A stretch of 14,627 nucleotides of DNA, taken from positions 1 through 14,627 of the forward strand of contig JAHJOS010000528.1 of assembly GCA_018820005.1 (NCBI GenBank). The letters run 5' to 3'. The DNA is from Alphaproteobacteria bacterium (GTDB lineage Bacteria; Pseudomonadota; Alphaproteobacteria; Rhizobiales; Devosiaceae). The notes beneath the pieces are model-generated. The model was given only the letters and a program-made list of their open reading frames with translations, made no database searches and was not told where the DNA came from. Position 1 is the stretch's first letter, and every line of letters begins with the position of its first letter. The translations under genes and the position numbers were made by a program. This document shows, piece by piece, positions 1-6,089 of this stretch.

Positions 1-851
1 ACCTCCTGATTGGCGAAACGCTTTCTGATGTCGTTGGCGTGCGCCAGTTCGTGGGCGTCCTGATACCCATCTGTCGTCAGTTGCAGACCCTTGACCTCTT
101 CGTGCATGGCGTCATGACCACGGCCCTCGACGAAGGAAAGATCGTATTCGTGGCCATGGCTTCCATGTGAGAGCTTGAGGCGAGCCATGAACTCATGCGG
201 CTCGGGAATGTCGTTGACGGATTCCAGGTAATCGCCCTTGTCGGTGAAGGCGAAAGTCTGTTTCGAACCGTCCGGCCGCTCGGTTATGAGGCCGACTTCG
301 CTGGCTGAACAGTTCTGGCCGAACAGGGTCCGCATGCGCCATTTCGGAGGCTGACCTGTTTCGAATATTTCTAAGCGTACGACGCCATGACCGGTGTCGA
401 TATCTCGGGTCTCGTCATGCCCATGCTGATGGCCGTGCTCGTCGTGACTGTGGCCGTGGTGGCCACCATCGCGGTGATCGTACCCCATAGCAGCCTTCGC
501 CATTTGCTGGTCGCGCCAGGTTCGCTGGATCATCCAGAGTGCAAGCCCGATAATGATGACCGCTGACAGGAGCTGGAAGTACGGCTCGACAGTTTCGGCA
601 TCCAGACCCTGATAGAAATACAGCCCACCGAGGGCGATGGCCCACACCACCATAGTGTGGGAAATGGTGGCAGCGAGCCCGAGCAGGACAGCCTGCCAGA
701 CAGTCCCGCGAATGGCGACGATGAAGGCCGCCATCATGGTCTTGGAGTGCCCGGGCTCGAGGCCATGCAGGGCGCCGAGCAGGATGGCGCTGGGTATGAA
801 GAACCAGGCGTTGCCGGCTCCCTGTGCGATCATTTCCGAGAAGTCGAGCAT
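1..851 (-). CDS. rcnA: RcnA-type nickel/cobalt efflux protein (C-terminus beyond window)
   Basis: Inner-membrane exporter of Ni2+/Co2+, of the NiCoT/RcnA family. I read 283 codons without a stop; the 3' end lies outside the window. The N-terminus (NAWFFIPSAILLGALHG, then LEPGHSKTMMAAF) is a close match to the start of E. coli RcnA, including H29, E32 and H35 of the metal-transit motif. Transmembrane segments fall near residues 18-32, 52-78 and 92-108. A His/Asp-rich cytoplasmic or interhelical stretch (residues 125-156, many HGH/HDH units) follows. After it comes a soluble segment of about 120 residues before the next membrane part, so the protein is longer than E. coli RcnA (274 aa). The ATG at 851 is chosen because it reproduces the family N-terminus; GTG and TTG codons lie just upstream in frame. 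It is divergent from the sensor gene at 969 and shares its operators, so it is presumably derepressed by Ni/Co. Confidence 0.93.
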   Translation of the reverse strand, partial: MLDFSEMIAQGAGNAWFFIPSAILLGALHGLEPGHSKTMMAAFIVAIRGTVWQAVLLGLAATISHTMVVWAIALGGLYFYQGLDAETVEPYFQLLSAVIIIGLALWMIQRTWRDQQMAKAAMGYDHRDGGHHGHSHDEHGHQHGHDETRDIDTGHGVVRLEIFETGQPPKWRMRTLFGQNCSASEVGLITERPDGSKQTFAFTDKGDYLESVNDIPEPHEFMARLKLSHGSHGHEYDLSFVEGRGHDAMHEEVKGLQLTTDGYQDAHELAHANDIRKRFANQE

Positions 852-880
852 GGCCACCAACTTGGTAAAGTTGACTCCCA

Positions 881-907
881 CCTATCCCCATGGGGGGATA
901 TCGTCAA
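881..907 (-). promoter_or_regulatory. Presumed rcnA promoter overlapping operator 1
   Basis: On the minus strand a -35-like TTGACG (plus 902-907) and a -10-like GATAGG (plus 881-886) are separated by 15 bp. Most of operator 1 lies in that spacer and overlaps the -10. A repressor bound there would block RNA polymerase. The spacer is short and the -10 is weak, so the exact promoter is an inference from position. Confidence 0.4.
883..900. promoter_or_regulatory. Metal-sensor operator copy 1 (TATCCCC-N4-GGGGATA)
   Basis: Perfect inverted repeat with 7-bp arms TATCCCC and GGGGATA and a 4-bp centre ATGG. The G/C tract flanked by AT-rich ends is the style of operator bound by CsoR/RcnR/FrmR-family repressors, and the gene for such a repressor lies immediately downstream. 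It is the first of three copies with identical arms. Confidence 0.85.
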
Positions 908-925
908 TATCCCCATAGGGGGATA
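908..925. promoter_or_regulatory. Metal-sensor operator copy 2 (TATCCCC-N4-GGGGATA)
   Basis: Perfect inverted repeat with centre ATAG, starting 25 bp after copy 1. It lies between the two presumed divergent promoters, next to the rcnA -35, and could serve both directions. Confidence 0.85.
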
Positions 926-933
926 CACTGGGG

Positions 934-961
934 TTGAACTTTATCCCCCCGTGGGGATAAT
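934..961 (+). promoter_or_regulatory. Presumed sensor-gene promoter around operator 3
   Basis: TTGAAC (934-939) and GATAAT (956-961) are separated by 16 bp, close to consensus. Operator 3 fills the spacer and overlaps the -10. Transcription would then start at about 968, almost on the ATG at 969, which suggests a leaderless or nearly leaderless mRNA. Confidence 0.5.
942..959. promoter_or_regulatory. Metal-sensor operator copy 3 (TATCCCC-N4-GGGGATA)
   Basis: Perfect inverted repeat with centre CCGT, 34 bp after copy 2 and ending 9 bp before the sensor start codon. It sits within the presumed promoter of its own regulator gene, as expected for autorepression. Confidence 0.85.
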
Positions 962-968
962 GCTGGCT

Positions 969-1271
969 ATGACCGAGCCACACACCCACGATGACATCCA
1001 TCCCCATGTACACGATACGCACCCCGATATCGTCAAGCGCCTGAAACGCGCAGACGGGCATCTGCGCTCGGTCATCGAGATGATTGAAGGCGGCAGGCCC
1101 TGCCTTGAAGTCGCCCAGCAATTGCATGCCGTCGAAAAGGCGATCGCGCAGGCCAAGAAGACCCTGATCCACGATCACCTCGACCATTGCCTCGATGACG
1201 CGGTGGGCCCGCTGGACGCAGAACGTCGCACCACGATCGACGAATTCCGAGCCATCGCCAAATACCTTTAG
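969..1271 (+). CDS. dmeR: CsoR/RcnR-family metal-sensing repressor (DmeR/InrS-like)
   Basis: A 100-residue all-helical DNA-binding repressor of the DUF156 family that releases DNA on binding metal. The N-terminus is His-rich (H5, H7, H11, H13, H15, H18). The core motifs are KRLKRADGHL (24-33), GRPCLEVAQQLHAVEKAI (42-59) and LIHDHLDHC (66-74). C45, H70 and C74 are spaced 25 and 4 residues apart, as in the X-Y-Z ligands of the family. H13 lies exactly 32 residues before C45, the spacing of the N-terminal His ligand in RcnR and InrS. The H-C-H-C fingerprint fits a Ni/Co sensor of InrS or DmeR type better than a Cu(I) CsoR. The ATG at 969 is preferred over an in-frame ATG at 960, which lies only 2 bp from GGGGA. 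Its neighbour is the divergent exporter gene it presumably controls. The symbol is by similarity of sequence style; rcnR would be equally defensible. Confidence 0.9.
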   Translation: MTEPHTHDDIHPHVHDTHPDIVKRLKRADGHLRSVIEMIEGGRPCLEVAQQLHAVEKAIAQAKKTLIHDHLDHCLDDAVGPLDAERRTTIDEFRAIAKYL

Positions 1272-1385
1272 CTGATGCTAATTGCAGGCAATGCCCGGAA
1301 TCGGTGCAGCTCTTGGTGGCAATGCGTGTGGCTCAAGTTCTAACGACGTCGAATGGTTTTGCCGACGCGCGTTTACCGGTCGTGT

Positions 1386-2816
1386 TCAGGTATAAACGAC
1401 TTCTGACATCATACCCGACGCCATATGATAAAGGTTGTGGCAATGATAGAGCCAGCGGCCAGGGTTATCTGCATCAAAGGCGACGGTCACTGCGCCCATT
1501 GATGGAACATTGATGGTGTCGCGTACCGCGCCAGAAATGGGTTGGCCATTGATCGCAACAACCTGAAAATGGTGGCCATGAAGGTGCATGGGGTGCGCCA
1601 TCATGGTGCGGTTCACAAATTCAAGTTCCACGCGCTGACCCTGTTTGACCTCCAGTTTTCGGCGCGTCTGCCACGGTTGGCCGTCGATTGCCCAAGCATA
1701 GGGAGACATCGACCCCGTCAGCGTGACCGAGTGTCGAATGTCGGCGGCCGCCTTAACCAGGCCTGCCGAAGCGACCAACCGTCTTTCGAGCGACATATCG
1801 ACGGGCGTAGCGGCCGATCGTGCTATCGACCCTAGGCGAGTGACGTTAGCGTCCGGCGCGGCCAGGATAATGCCCGTCCTTTCCGTACCCCCCTCACGGA
1901 CTGCCACTACCGGCACCACGGCTCCGGGTACCACATCCAGTATCAAGTCGATCCTCTGGGCAGCCGCGAGCGGAAAGCTCGTCCCAATGATTGGCAAAAC
2001 AGCATTTCCGTCAACCGCGACGACTGTTGCCTGAACCTCCCCAAGATCGAGCCAAAACGCAGTGGTCGCGGCACCGTTGATGATTCTAAGCCTGACACGA
2101 CCGCCACGTTCAGTTCGAACGACTTGTGGATCGTCGAGGGTTCGGTCATTCGCCAGGTACGCATCATAGGTGACGTCGTTCAGGTCCATGTCTCCCATGG
2201 CCATGGCAGAATTATCCATCTGCATCCCGCCCATTGGCATGTTGCCCATACCCGCATGAGATGCGCTGGAGTTGCCGGCAAGCGTCTTCAGGATCTCTTC
2301 TGGAGATCGGAACGAAAAGTCATTGAGGAGGATAACGACTTCTTGAACATCTGCCGTCACGTCCTCTTTGGTGCGGACGATCAGCGGTGCGGTCATCATG
2401 CTCTGCTCTTGCAGGCCGTGATGGGAATGCATCCAGTGCGTGCCTGGGCGCGGCTTAAAGTCGAAATAAGCGGCGCCACCATTTTCAATCGGCTGGGCAT
2501 AACCGGTATCAGCCACACCGTCCATTTCTGGAGACGGGACCTGTCCGTGCCAATGAACTATTGTGGAAACGCCGGATTGGTTTTCGAGCGATAGACTGAA
2601 CGGTTCATCCGGTGCCAACGTCAGGCCGGGTTCGCCGTTTTCGCTCGTGATACCAAATACTGAAGCGGGCCGACCGTTCACCTCAATGACGCGGCTCCCA
2701 ACGGTCAAGCGCCGCGTGTCTCTGCCAAAAGCCAGCCCTTGAGGGAACAATAGGCTGGCAACACCGGCCGAAGCGGATTTCATCAAGAAGGCCCGGCGCG
2801 ACATTTCATTCCGCAT
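1386..2816 (-). CDS. Tat-exported multicopper oxidase (CopA/CueO/laccase class)
   Basis: Periplasmic multicopper oxidase, probably oxidising Cu(I) or phenolic/metal substrates with reduction of O2 to water. From the ATG at 2816 it is 476 residues. A twin-arginine signal (SRRAFLMK) is followed by a hydrophobic segment. All four copper motifs are present: HWHG (88-91), HSHHG (130-134), HPMHLHGHHF (408-417) and HCHNLYHMASGM (458-469). Type-1 copper ligands should be H408, C459, H464 and axial M469, so the enzyme looks intact. A Met-rich stretch (about 189-210, with MGNMPMGGMQM) resembles the methionine-rich inserts of copper-resistance oxidases and argues for a cuprous substrate. Start choice: a TTG at 2831 would add five residues and an ATG at 2804 would remove four; all keep the Tat motif. 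No copper-regulator gene adjoins it, and it is divergent from the PepSY gene. Confidence 0.9.
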   Translation of the reverse strand: MRNEMSRRAFLMKSASAGVASLLFPQGLAFGRDTRRLTVGSRVIEVNGRPASVFGITSENGEPGLTLAPDEPFSLSLENQSGVSTIVHWHGQVPSPEMDGVADTGYAQPIENGGAAYFDFKPRPGTHWMHSHHGLQEQSMMTAPLIVRTKEDVTADVQEVVILLNDFSFRSPEEILKTLAGNSSASHAGMGNMPMGGMQMDNSAMAMGDMDLNDVTYDAYLANDRTLDDPQVVRTERGGRVRLRIINGAATTAFWLDLGEVQATVVAVDGNAVLPIIGTSFPLAAAQRIDLILDVVPGAVVPVVAVREGGTERTGIILAAPDANVTRLGSIARSAATPVDMSLERRLVASAGLVKAAADIRHSVTLTGSMSPYAWAIDGQPWQTRRKLEVKQGQRVELEFVNRTMMAHPMHLHGHHFQVVAINGQPISGAVRDTINVPSMGAVTVAFDADNPGRWLYHCHNLYHMASGMMSEVVYT

Positions 2817-3093
2817 TTTGATCGAATCCAAATTTAGCGCAAGTGGGACGGGACAGCGGCTTCTATCGGCAATGCGGTCTATTTCATGACAACCTGACCC
2901 ACACCTGAACCTGGTAGTGTTGAGCTTCCGTTCAAGACCCGTTCTACTCTGTCCAAACTGCGACGTGATCTAGGCGAGAACGCCACAAGGTTCGCAAAAC
3001 CGTAAGTGCGCGGACAGGTGCGCGCGATGATCCGCCCCTAGGGTGGTCTTCGAAAGGGAGGCGCAGTTGCTTCCCTCCAATCGGAGAAGCCGA
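2817..3093. other. Divergent intergenic region between oxidase and PepSY genes
   Basis: This region must hold promoters for both flanking genes. I see a three-fold ACCTGA/ACCTGG series at 2892, 2903 and 2909, the first two 11 bp (one helical turn) apart, as in response-regulator sites. Next to it is a weak plus-strand promoter candidate, TTGAGC (2920-2925), 17 bp, TCTACT (2943-2948). I find no clear MerR/CueR-type dyad. All assignments here are tentative. Confidence 0.3.
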
Positions 3094-3507
3094 ATGAATA
3101 AGCGGATCGTACTTGCTGCAACCCTGCTCGCGGGCATCGTGGGCGCCACCTCCATTGTCCCGGCAATGGCCGACAACCATACCCCGGCTGACGCAACCGA
3201 AGTTCAGGCGATGGCCAACGCCAAGCTGACCGTTGCCGAGGCCTCGACGGCCGCTGAAGCGCAGTTCGGCGGCAAGGTTGTCGAAGTTTCCCTCGACGCG
3301 GTGAACGGCATGCCCGTCTACAATGTGAGCCTGCTTGGTGCCGACGGCGCCGAAATCGAAGCTACCGTCGACGCAATGACTGGCACCGTAACGGCGGCAC
3401 CGGCTGAGCAGGCCGACAACGAAGCCACCGGCGAGACCGAAGATGGCGACCAGGGCGGCGAGCAGGGCGAAAACGGTGAGAGCGGCGAGGCCAGCGAAGC
3501 TCAGTAG
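3094..3507 (+). CDS. Secreted PepSY-domain protein with acidic tail
   Basis: A 137-residue exported protein. Residues 1-26 form a Sec signal peptide ending PAMA, cleaved before DNH. Residues about 43-103 match a PepSY domain: a helix (AEASTAAEAQFGGKV) followed by beta strands around VVEVSLDAVNGMPVYNVSLL and IEATVDAMTGTV, where the DAxTG turn is typical. The last 30 or so residues are a Gly/Glu/Asp-rich, probably disordered acidic tail. PepSY domains are known as inhibitors or ligand-binding modules in the periplasm and often accompany two-component systems. The ATG at 3094 follows GGAGAAG (3083-3089) at proper distance and starts the signal peptide directly. The gene is monocistronic, ending in a strong hairpin. 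Confidence 0.85.
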   Translation: MNKRIVLAATLLAGIVGATSIVPAMADNHTPADATEVQAMANAKLTVAEASTAAEAQFGGKVVEVSLDAVNGMPVYNVSLLGADGAEIEATVDAMTGTVTAAPAEQADNEATGETEDGDQGGEQGENGESGEASEAQ

Positions 3508-3528
3508 CACGCCACTTGAAATGATGTC

Positions 3529-3567
3529 CCTCCGCCCGGCCCCTCGGGCGGAGGATTTGTTTCATTT
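3529..3567 (+). terminator. Rho-independent terminator after the PepSY gene
   Basis: A 10-bp perfect GC stem, CCTCCGCCCG (3529-3538) pairing with CGGGCGGAGG (3545-3554), has a 6-base loop and is followed by a T-rich run (ATTTGTTTCATTT). It separates the PepSY gene from the DedA gene downstream. Confidence 0.9.
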
Positions 3568-3579
3568 ACTGTGGGGGCA

Positions 3580-3599
3580 ATACGACCCGAGTGTCGTAT
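3580..3599. promoter_or_regulatory. Inverted repeat ATACGAC-N6-GTCGTAT upstream of DedA gene
   Basis: Perfect 7-bp arms with a 6-bp centre lie 35 bp before the DedA GTG start and beyond the terminator, so the position suits an operator. The same left half, CAATACGAC, recurs at 5165-5173 upstream of the ABC operon but without a second arm. The binding protein is unknown. Confidence 0.5.
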
Positions 3600-3634
3600 C
3601 CTCAAAGTTGGAACCGGTTTAGCGGCGAGGTCAC

Positions 3635-4372
3635 GTGCAGGCTACATTGCAGACGGTTGTCGTCTTCCTGGAACAGAACTTGGCGTTCGCCGTCATTGTT
3701 ACCTTCCTCGCAGCGGCCTCGGAGTCCCTGGTCGTTATAGGTGCCTTTATTCCGGGAACCGCCCTTATCCTGGCGCTGGGCGCCGCCGCGGGCCTTGGAT
3801 ATCTTCCGCTCTGGCCCCTGGTTGCTGCAGCCACTATCGGTGCAATCCTGGGTGACGGGCTTTCCTATTGGATCGGGCATGCGCAGCGCAGCAGGATCAC
3901 CGCCATCTGGCCGTTCTCCTCACGCCCCGAGATCCTACGAATTGGCGAGGCTTATTTCACCAAATACGGCTGGACGGGCATTGCCATCGCGCGGTTTCTT
4001 CCTGGGGTTCGTGCTATCGTACCGGTTGTAGCTGGCACGAGCGGCATGAGGCCGCTCCCGTTTTACGCGGCAAATATCGGATCGGCGATTGTCTGGGCCC
4101 CAGCCCATCTCTTGCCGGCCGCCTTTGCCGGATTTGGCTTGGGGTTCATCAATCAGATCAATCCGCAAACCGAAATCGAGCTGTTCATTGGTGGTTTGGC
4201 ACTCGTTCTTGGTTTGTGGGGTGTCCACAAAGCGCGAGGGCGGATTTCAAGGTTCGTTATGGCCAAATTCCAACGAATGGTGAGACAGGGGACAAACCCG
4301 ACATTGGCTGCAAGGATTGAGGACGATGCGCGAGCTACTCGGTATCCGGAAGATCAGCAGGATGGGAAGTGA
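3635..4372 (+). CDS. DedA-family membrane protein, copy 1
   Basis: Inner-membrane protein of 245 residues. DedA/VTT-domain proteins act in polyprenyl-phosphate or phospholipid flipping and in envelope and proton-motive-force homeostasis. Diagnostic parts: a re-entrant region FLAAASESLVVIGAFIPGTAL with conserved E30 and the PG kink, GDGLSYWIG with D74, and RFLPGVRAIVPVVAGTSGM carrying the two family arginines (R120, R126). These match the essential acidic and arginine residues described for E. coli YqjA/YghB. The C-terminal 45 residues are basic and soluble. Translation starts at GTG 3635, with GAGG (3627-3630) four bases upstream. The paralog at 8740 aligns from this residue 1 without gaps, which supports both starts. 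It is transcribed alone and converges on the small minus-strand gene at 4451. The transported substrate is not evident from sequence. Confidence 0.9.
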   Translation: MQATLQTVVVFLEQNLAFAVIVTFLAAASESLVVIGAFIPGTALILALGAAAGLGYLPLWPLVAAATIGAILGDGLSYWIGHAQRSRITAIWPFSSRPEILRIGEAYFTKYGWTGIAIARFLPGVRAIVPVVAGTSGMRPLPFYAANIGSAIVWAPAHLLPAAFAGFGLGFINQINPQTEIELFIGGLALVLGLWGVHKARGRISRFVMAKFQRMVRQGTNPTLAARIEDDARATRYPEDQQDGK

Positions 4373-4450
4373 CCCTGCTCGATCCGCCAGGTCCAGACTG
4401 TGTCAGGCTGCGGTGAAGGAGCGGAGGTCGAGCGCCTCACCCCTTAGAGA

Positions 4451-4756
4451 CTACTTCTGAAATGGTCCCACAAGATCCGTGCACGCGAGCACCTTGTCGA
4501 CAACGACCGATTTACGGGTCGTTACCTCCTCGGTGCACTGCGCGAGGAGCTGGCCCTTGGTCAGGTAGTAGCGGTACTGCACGCGATCGAATGGTGAGAG
4601 ATGCAGTACAATCGGTTGAGACAGGACGTAGCCCTCGGCGACATAGGCGGACAGGCTTTTGGTCGAGGGTTGCCACTGGTCTTCATAGGCGAACGCCGAC
4701 GTAGCTATCATCGACGTCAGGATGGCAAGCCCGGCCCGTTTCGTAAACGTGTGCAA
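4451..4756 (-). CDS. Small secreted protein of unknown function
   Basis: A 101-residue open frame with a clear Sec signal peptide (residues 1-23, ending SAFA before YED). The mature part of about 78 residues has two cysteines, C74 and C92, which could form a disulfide in the periplasm. I recognise no domain. The start is TTG at 4756, preceded by GGAG (plus 4764-4767) with seven bases between. The only nearby ATG (4771 on this strand) is in another frame, so the TTG is well supported. It faces DedA copy 1 tail to tail, and the next small secreted protein gene lies 72 bp upstream in the same orientation, so the two may be cotranscribed. Confidence 0.7.
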   Translation of the reverse strand: MHTFTKRAGLAILTSMIATSAFAYEDQWQPSTKSLSAYVAEGYVLSQPIVLHLSPFDRVQYRYYLTKGQLLAQCTEEVTTRKSVVVDKVLACTDLVGPFQK

Positions 4757-4828
4757 TTATCGTCTCCATGTGTTGGCGCTGGAATTCAGCGGCGGTGAAA
4801 CTGCGGATAGTCGGCGTCCTGGCTAAAT

Positions 4829-5110
4829 TTATCGAACTTTATCGAGCATCACGGTTCTGTCGTTGTCGGGCTTAAGTTTGCCGCGTTCCTCCTGGCTCGT
4901 GGCTTTGATGGTCCGCTCGAGGTCTACCAGATCCGACACGGCCAGGATCACATCAGGCGAACTTGGCGGTGCGGGGGTAGCGAACGTCGCCTGGGCATAG
5001 CTCGGAGGCGGGACCGCAGCGATCGCGGGGTGTGCCACGCTGCTTCCTACAGAGATCAGGGTCATTGCTGCGGCAAGAAGGGCGCCGCCCAAAAGGCTGT
5101 TTCGTTTCAT
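4829..5110 (-). CDS. Small Pro/Ala-rich secreted protein of unknown function
   Basis: A 93-residue protein that begins MKRNSLLGGALLAAAMTL, a typical Sec signal. Cleavage probably falls at SVA/HPA or slightly later at AIA/AVP. A Pro-rich linker (residues 33-53) leads to a short charged helical segment containing DVILAVSDLVDLERTIKA. There are no cysteines. I recognise no family. The upstream AGACAGAACG is a weak ribosome site. It is divergent from the ABC operon and shares the intergenic region with the twin palindromes, so it may be co-regulated with that operon. Confidence 0.65.
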   Translation of the reverse strand: MKRNSLLGGALLAAAMTLISVGSSVAHPAIAAVPPPSYAQATFATPAPPSSPDVILAVSDLVDLERTIKATSQEERGKLKPDNDRTVMLDKVR

Positions 5111-5187
5111 CGTTCTGTCTCGGATTGGCGTGTTCTAGGTGACCGCGCTGTCTTGGGCTCGCGACAATACGACGTCATCTCCCCAAA

Positions 5188-5203
5188 CTTACCGATCTGT
5201 AAG
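5188..5203. promoter_or_regulatory. Palindromic operator candidate A (CTTAC-N6-GTAAG)
   Basis: CTTACCGATCTGTAAG. It has perfect 5-bp arms, and the inner bases are largely symmetric. The reverse complement of site B matches it at 14 of 16 positions (CTTACCRATCYGTAAG). The symmetry and size fit a dimeric TetR-type repressor site, but no TetR gene lies in the window. Confidence 0.6.
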
Positions 5204-5234
5204 GTCAGCACGATGTGCGCCTCAGCCCGGCGAT

Positions 5235-5250
5235 CTTACGGATTGGTAAG
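5235..5250. promoter_or_regulatory. Palindromic operator candidate B (CTTAC-N6-GTAAG)
   Basis: CTTACGGATTGGTAAG lies 47 bp downstream of site A and 92 bp before the ABC ATPase start. Read on the opposite strand it is nearly identical to site A, so the pair are inverted copies of one site. Confidence 0.6.
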
Positions 5251-5342
5251 ACGCCCGACATATGCGGGCAAGCAAAGCCTGAGAAGTTTCTGACGAAAGC
5301 CGCACAGCCGGTTTTGCAACCGAGCGATGTCAGGAGCCTCAC

Positions 5343-6089
5343 ATGAACACCTACGTTGTCGAAACCCGACAGTTGACCAAACGGTACGGCGAGCACGCCG
5401 CCGTCAAAAATCTATCGCTGAACGTAGAGCGAGGCGAAGTGTTCGGCTTCCTCGGCCACAACGGCGCGGGGAAGACAACTACCATCCATATGCTCACCAC
5501 CTTGCTCAAGCCCACTTCGGGTACGGCATTGGTCTGCGGCAAGTCGGTCACCGAGCAAAGCCTCGAAGCGCGGCGGCACATTGGATACGTGCCTGAGAAT
5601 GTCCGCCTTTACGACACGATGACTGCCCGGGCAAATCTGCTGTTCTTTGCCCGGCTTTCCGGCGTGGAGTACCCGGACCGGCGGATCGATGAGACGCTCG
5701 ACTTCCTGGAATGCCGCGACCTCGCACCTCGCCTTGTGGGCTCCTTCTCCAAGGGACTGCGCCAGCGTATCGGCCTGGCCCAGGCCATTCTGCATCGGCC
5801 AGATGTCCTGTTCCTGGACGAGCCTACGTCCGGGCTCGATCCGATGGGCATCAAAACCCTGCGTGACCTGATCGTTCGCCTCAACCGCGAGTTCGGCACG
5901 ACGATCTTCATGAACACCCACCTGATCAGCGAGATATCGCGCACCTGCACCAGCATCGGCGTGCTCAACCAGGGCGAACTGGTTTTCCGCGATACCATCG
6001 AGAAAGTAACCGAACGCTATGGCAGCGAGAGCTCGCTTGAGGAGCTGTACCTGTCGGTCACGCCAGTCCAGGCCAAAGGGGCTGCGTGA
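5343..6089 (+). CDS. ABC transporter ATP-binding protein
   Basis: Cytoplasmic ATPase of 248 residues that powers the two permeases encoded next. All nucleotide-binding motifs are present: Walker A GHNGAGKTT (38-46), signature SFSKG (134-138; the FSKG form is usual in the CcmA/NosF/drug-export branch), Walker B VLFLDE (155-160), D-loop SGLDP and switch H193. The Q-loop position reads GYVPEN, with Glu where many ATPases have Gln, a variation common in this exporter group. The C-terminal 40 residues form a short tail with no extra domain. Its stop codon overlaps the next start (TGATG). With NosY-like permeases, export or membrane remodelling is more likely than import, and no solute-binding protein is encoded. 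Confidence 0.93.
   Translation: MNTYVVETRQLTKRYGEHAAVKNLSLNVERGEVFGFLGHNGAGKTTTIHMLTTLLKPTSGTALVCGKSVTEQSLEARRHIGYVPENVRLYDTMTARANLLFFARLSGVEYPDRRIDETLDFLECRDLAPRLVGSFSKGLRQRIGLAQAILHRPDVLFLDEPTSGLDPMGIKTLRDLIVRLNREFGTTIFMNTHLISEISRTCTSIGVLNQGELVFRDTIEKVTERYGSESSLEELYLSVTPVQAKGAA

Larger units (their letters stand above)
5111..5342. other. Divergent regulatory region upstream of the ABC operon
   Basis: The region contains the two palindromes listed separately and a solitary CAATACGAC (5165-5173) also found in the operator-like repeat before DedA copy 1. I find no convincing -35/-10 pair by eye. AGGAG (5332-5336), six bases before the ATG at 5343, is the ABC ribosome site. Confidence 0.5.

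Noticed and set aside
415..891. A 158-codon minus-strand open frame within the rcnA region.
   Set aside because: It is a shifted frame of the rcnA gene; the rcnA frame itself gives the clear family match and has no stop.
2900..2945. CueR/HmrR-type (MerR family) dyad in the oxidase promoter region.
   Set aside because: The apparent arms (TTGAAC and GGTTCA) do not form a proper dyad inside a 19-20 bp spacer, and no matching -10 is present.
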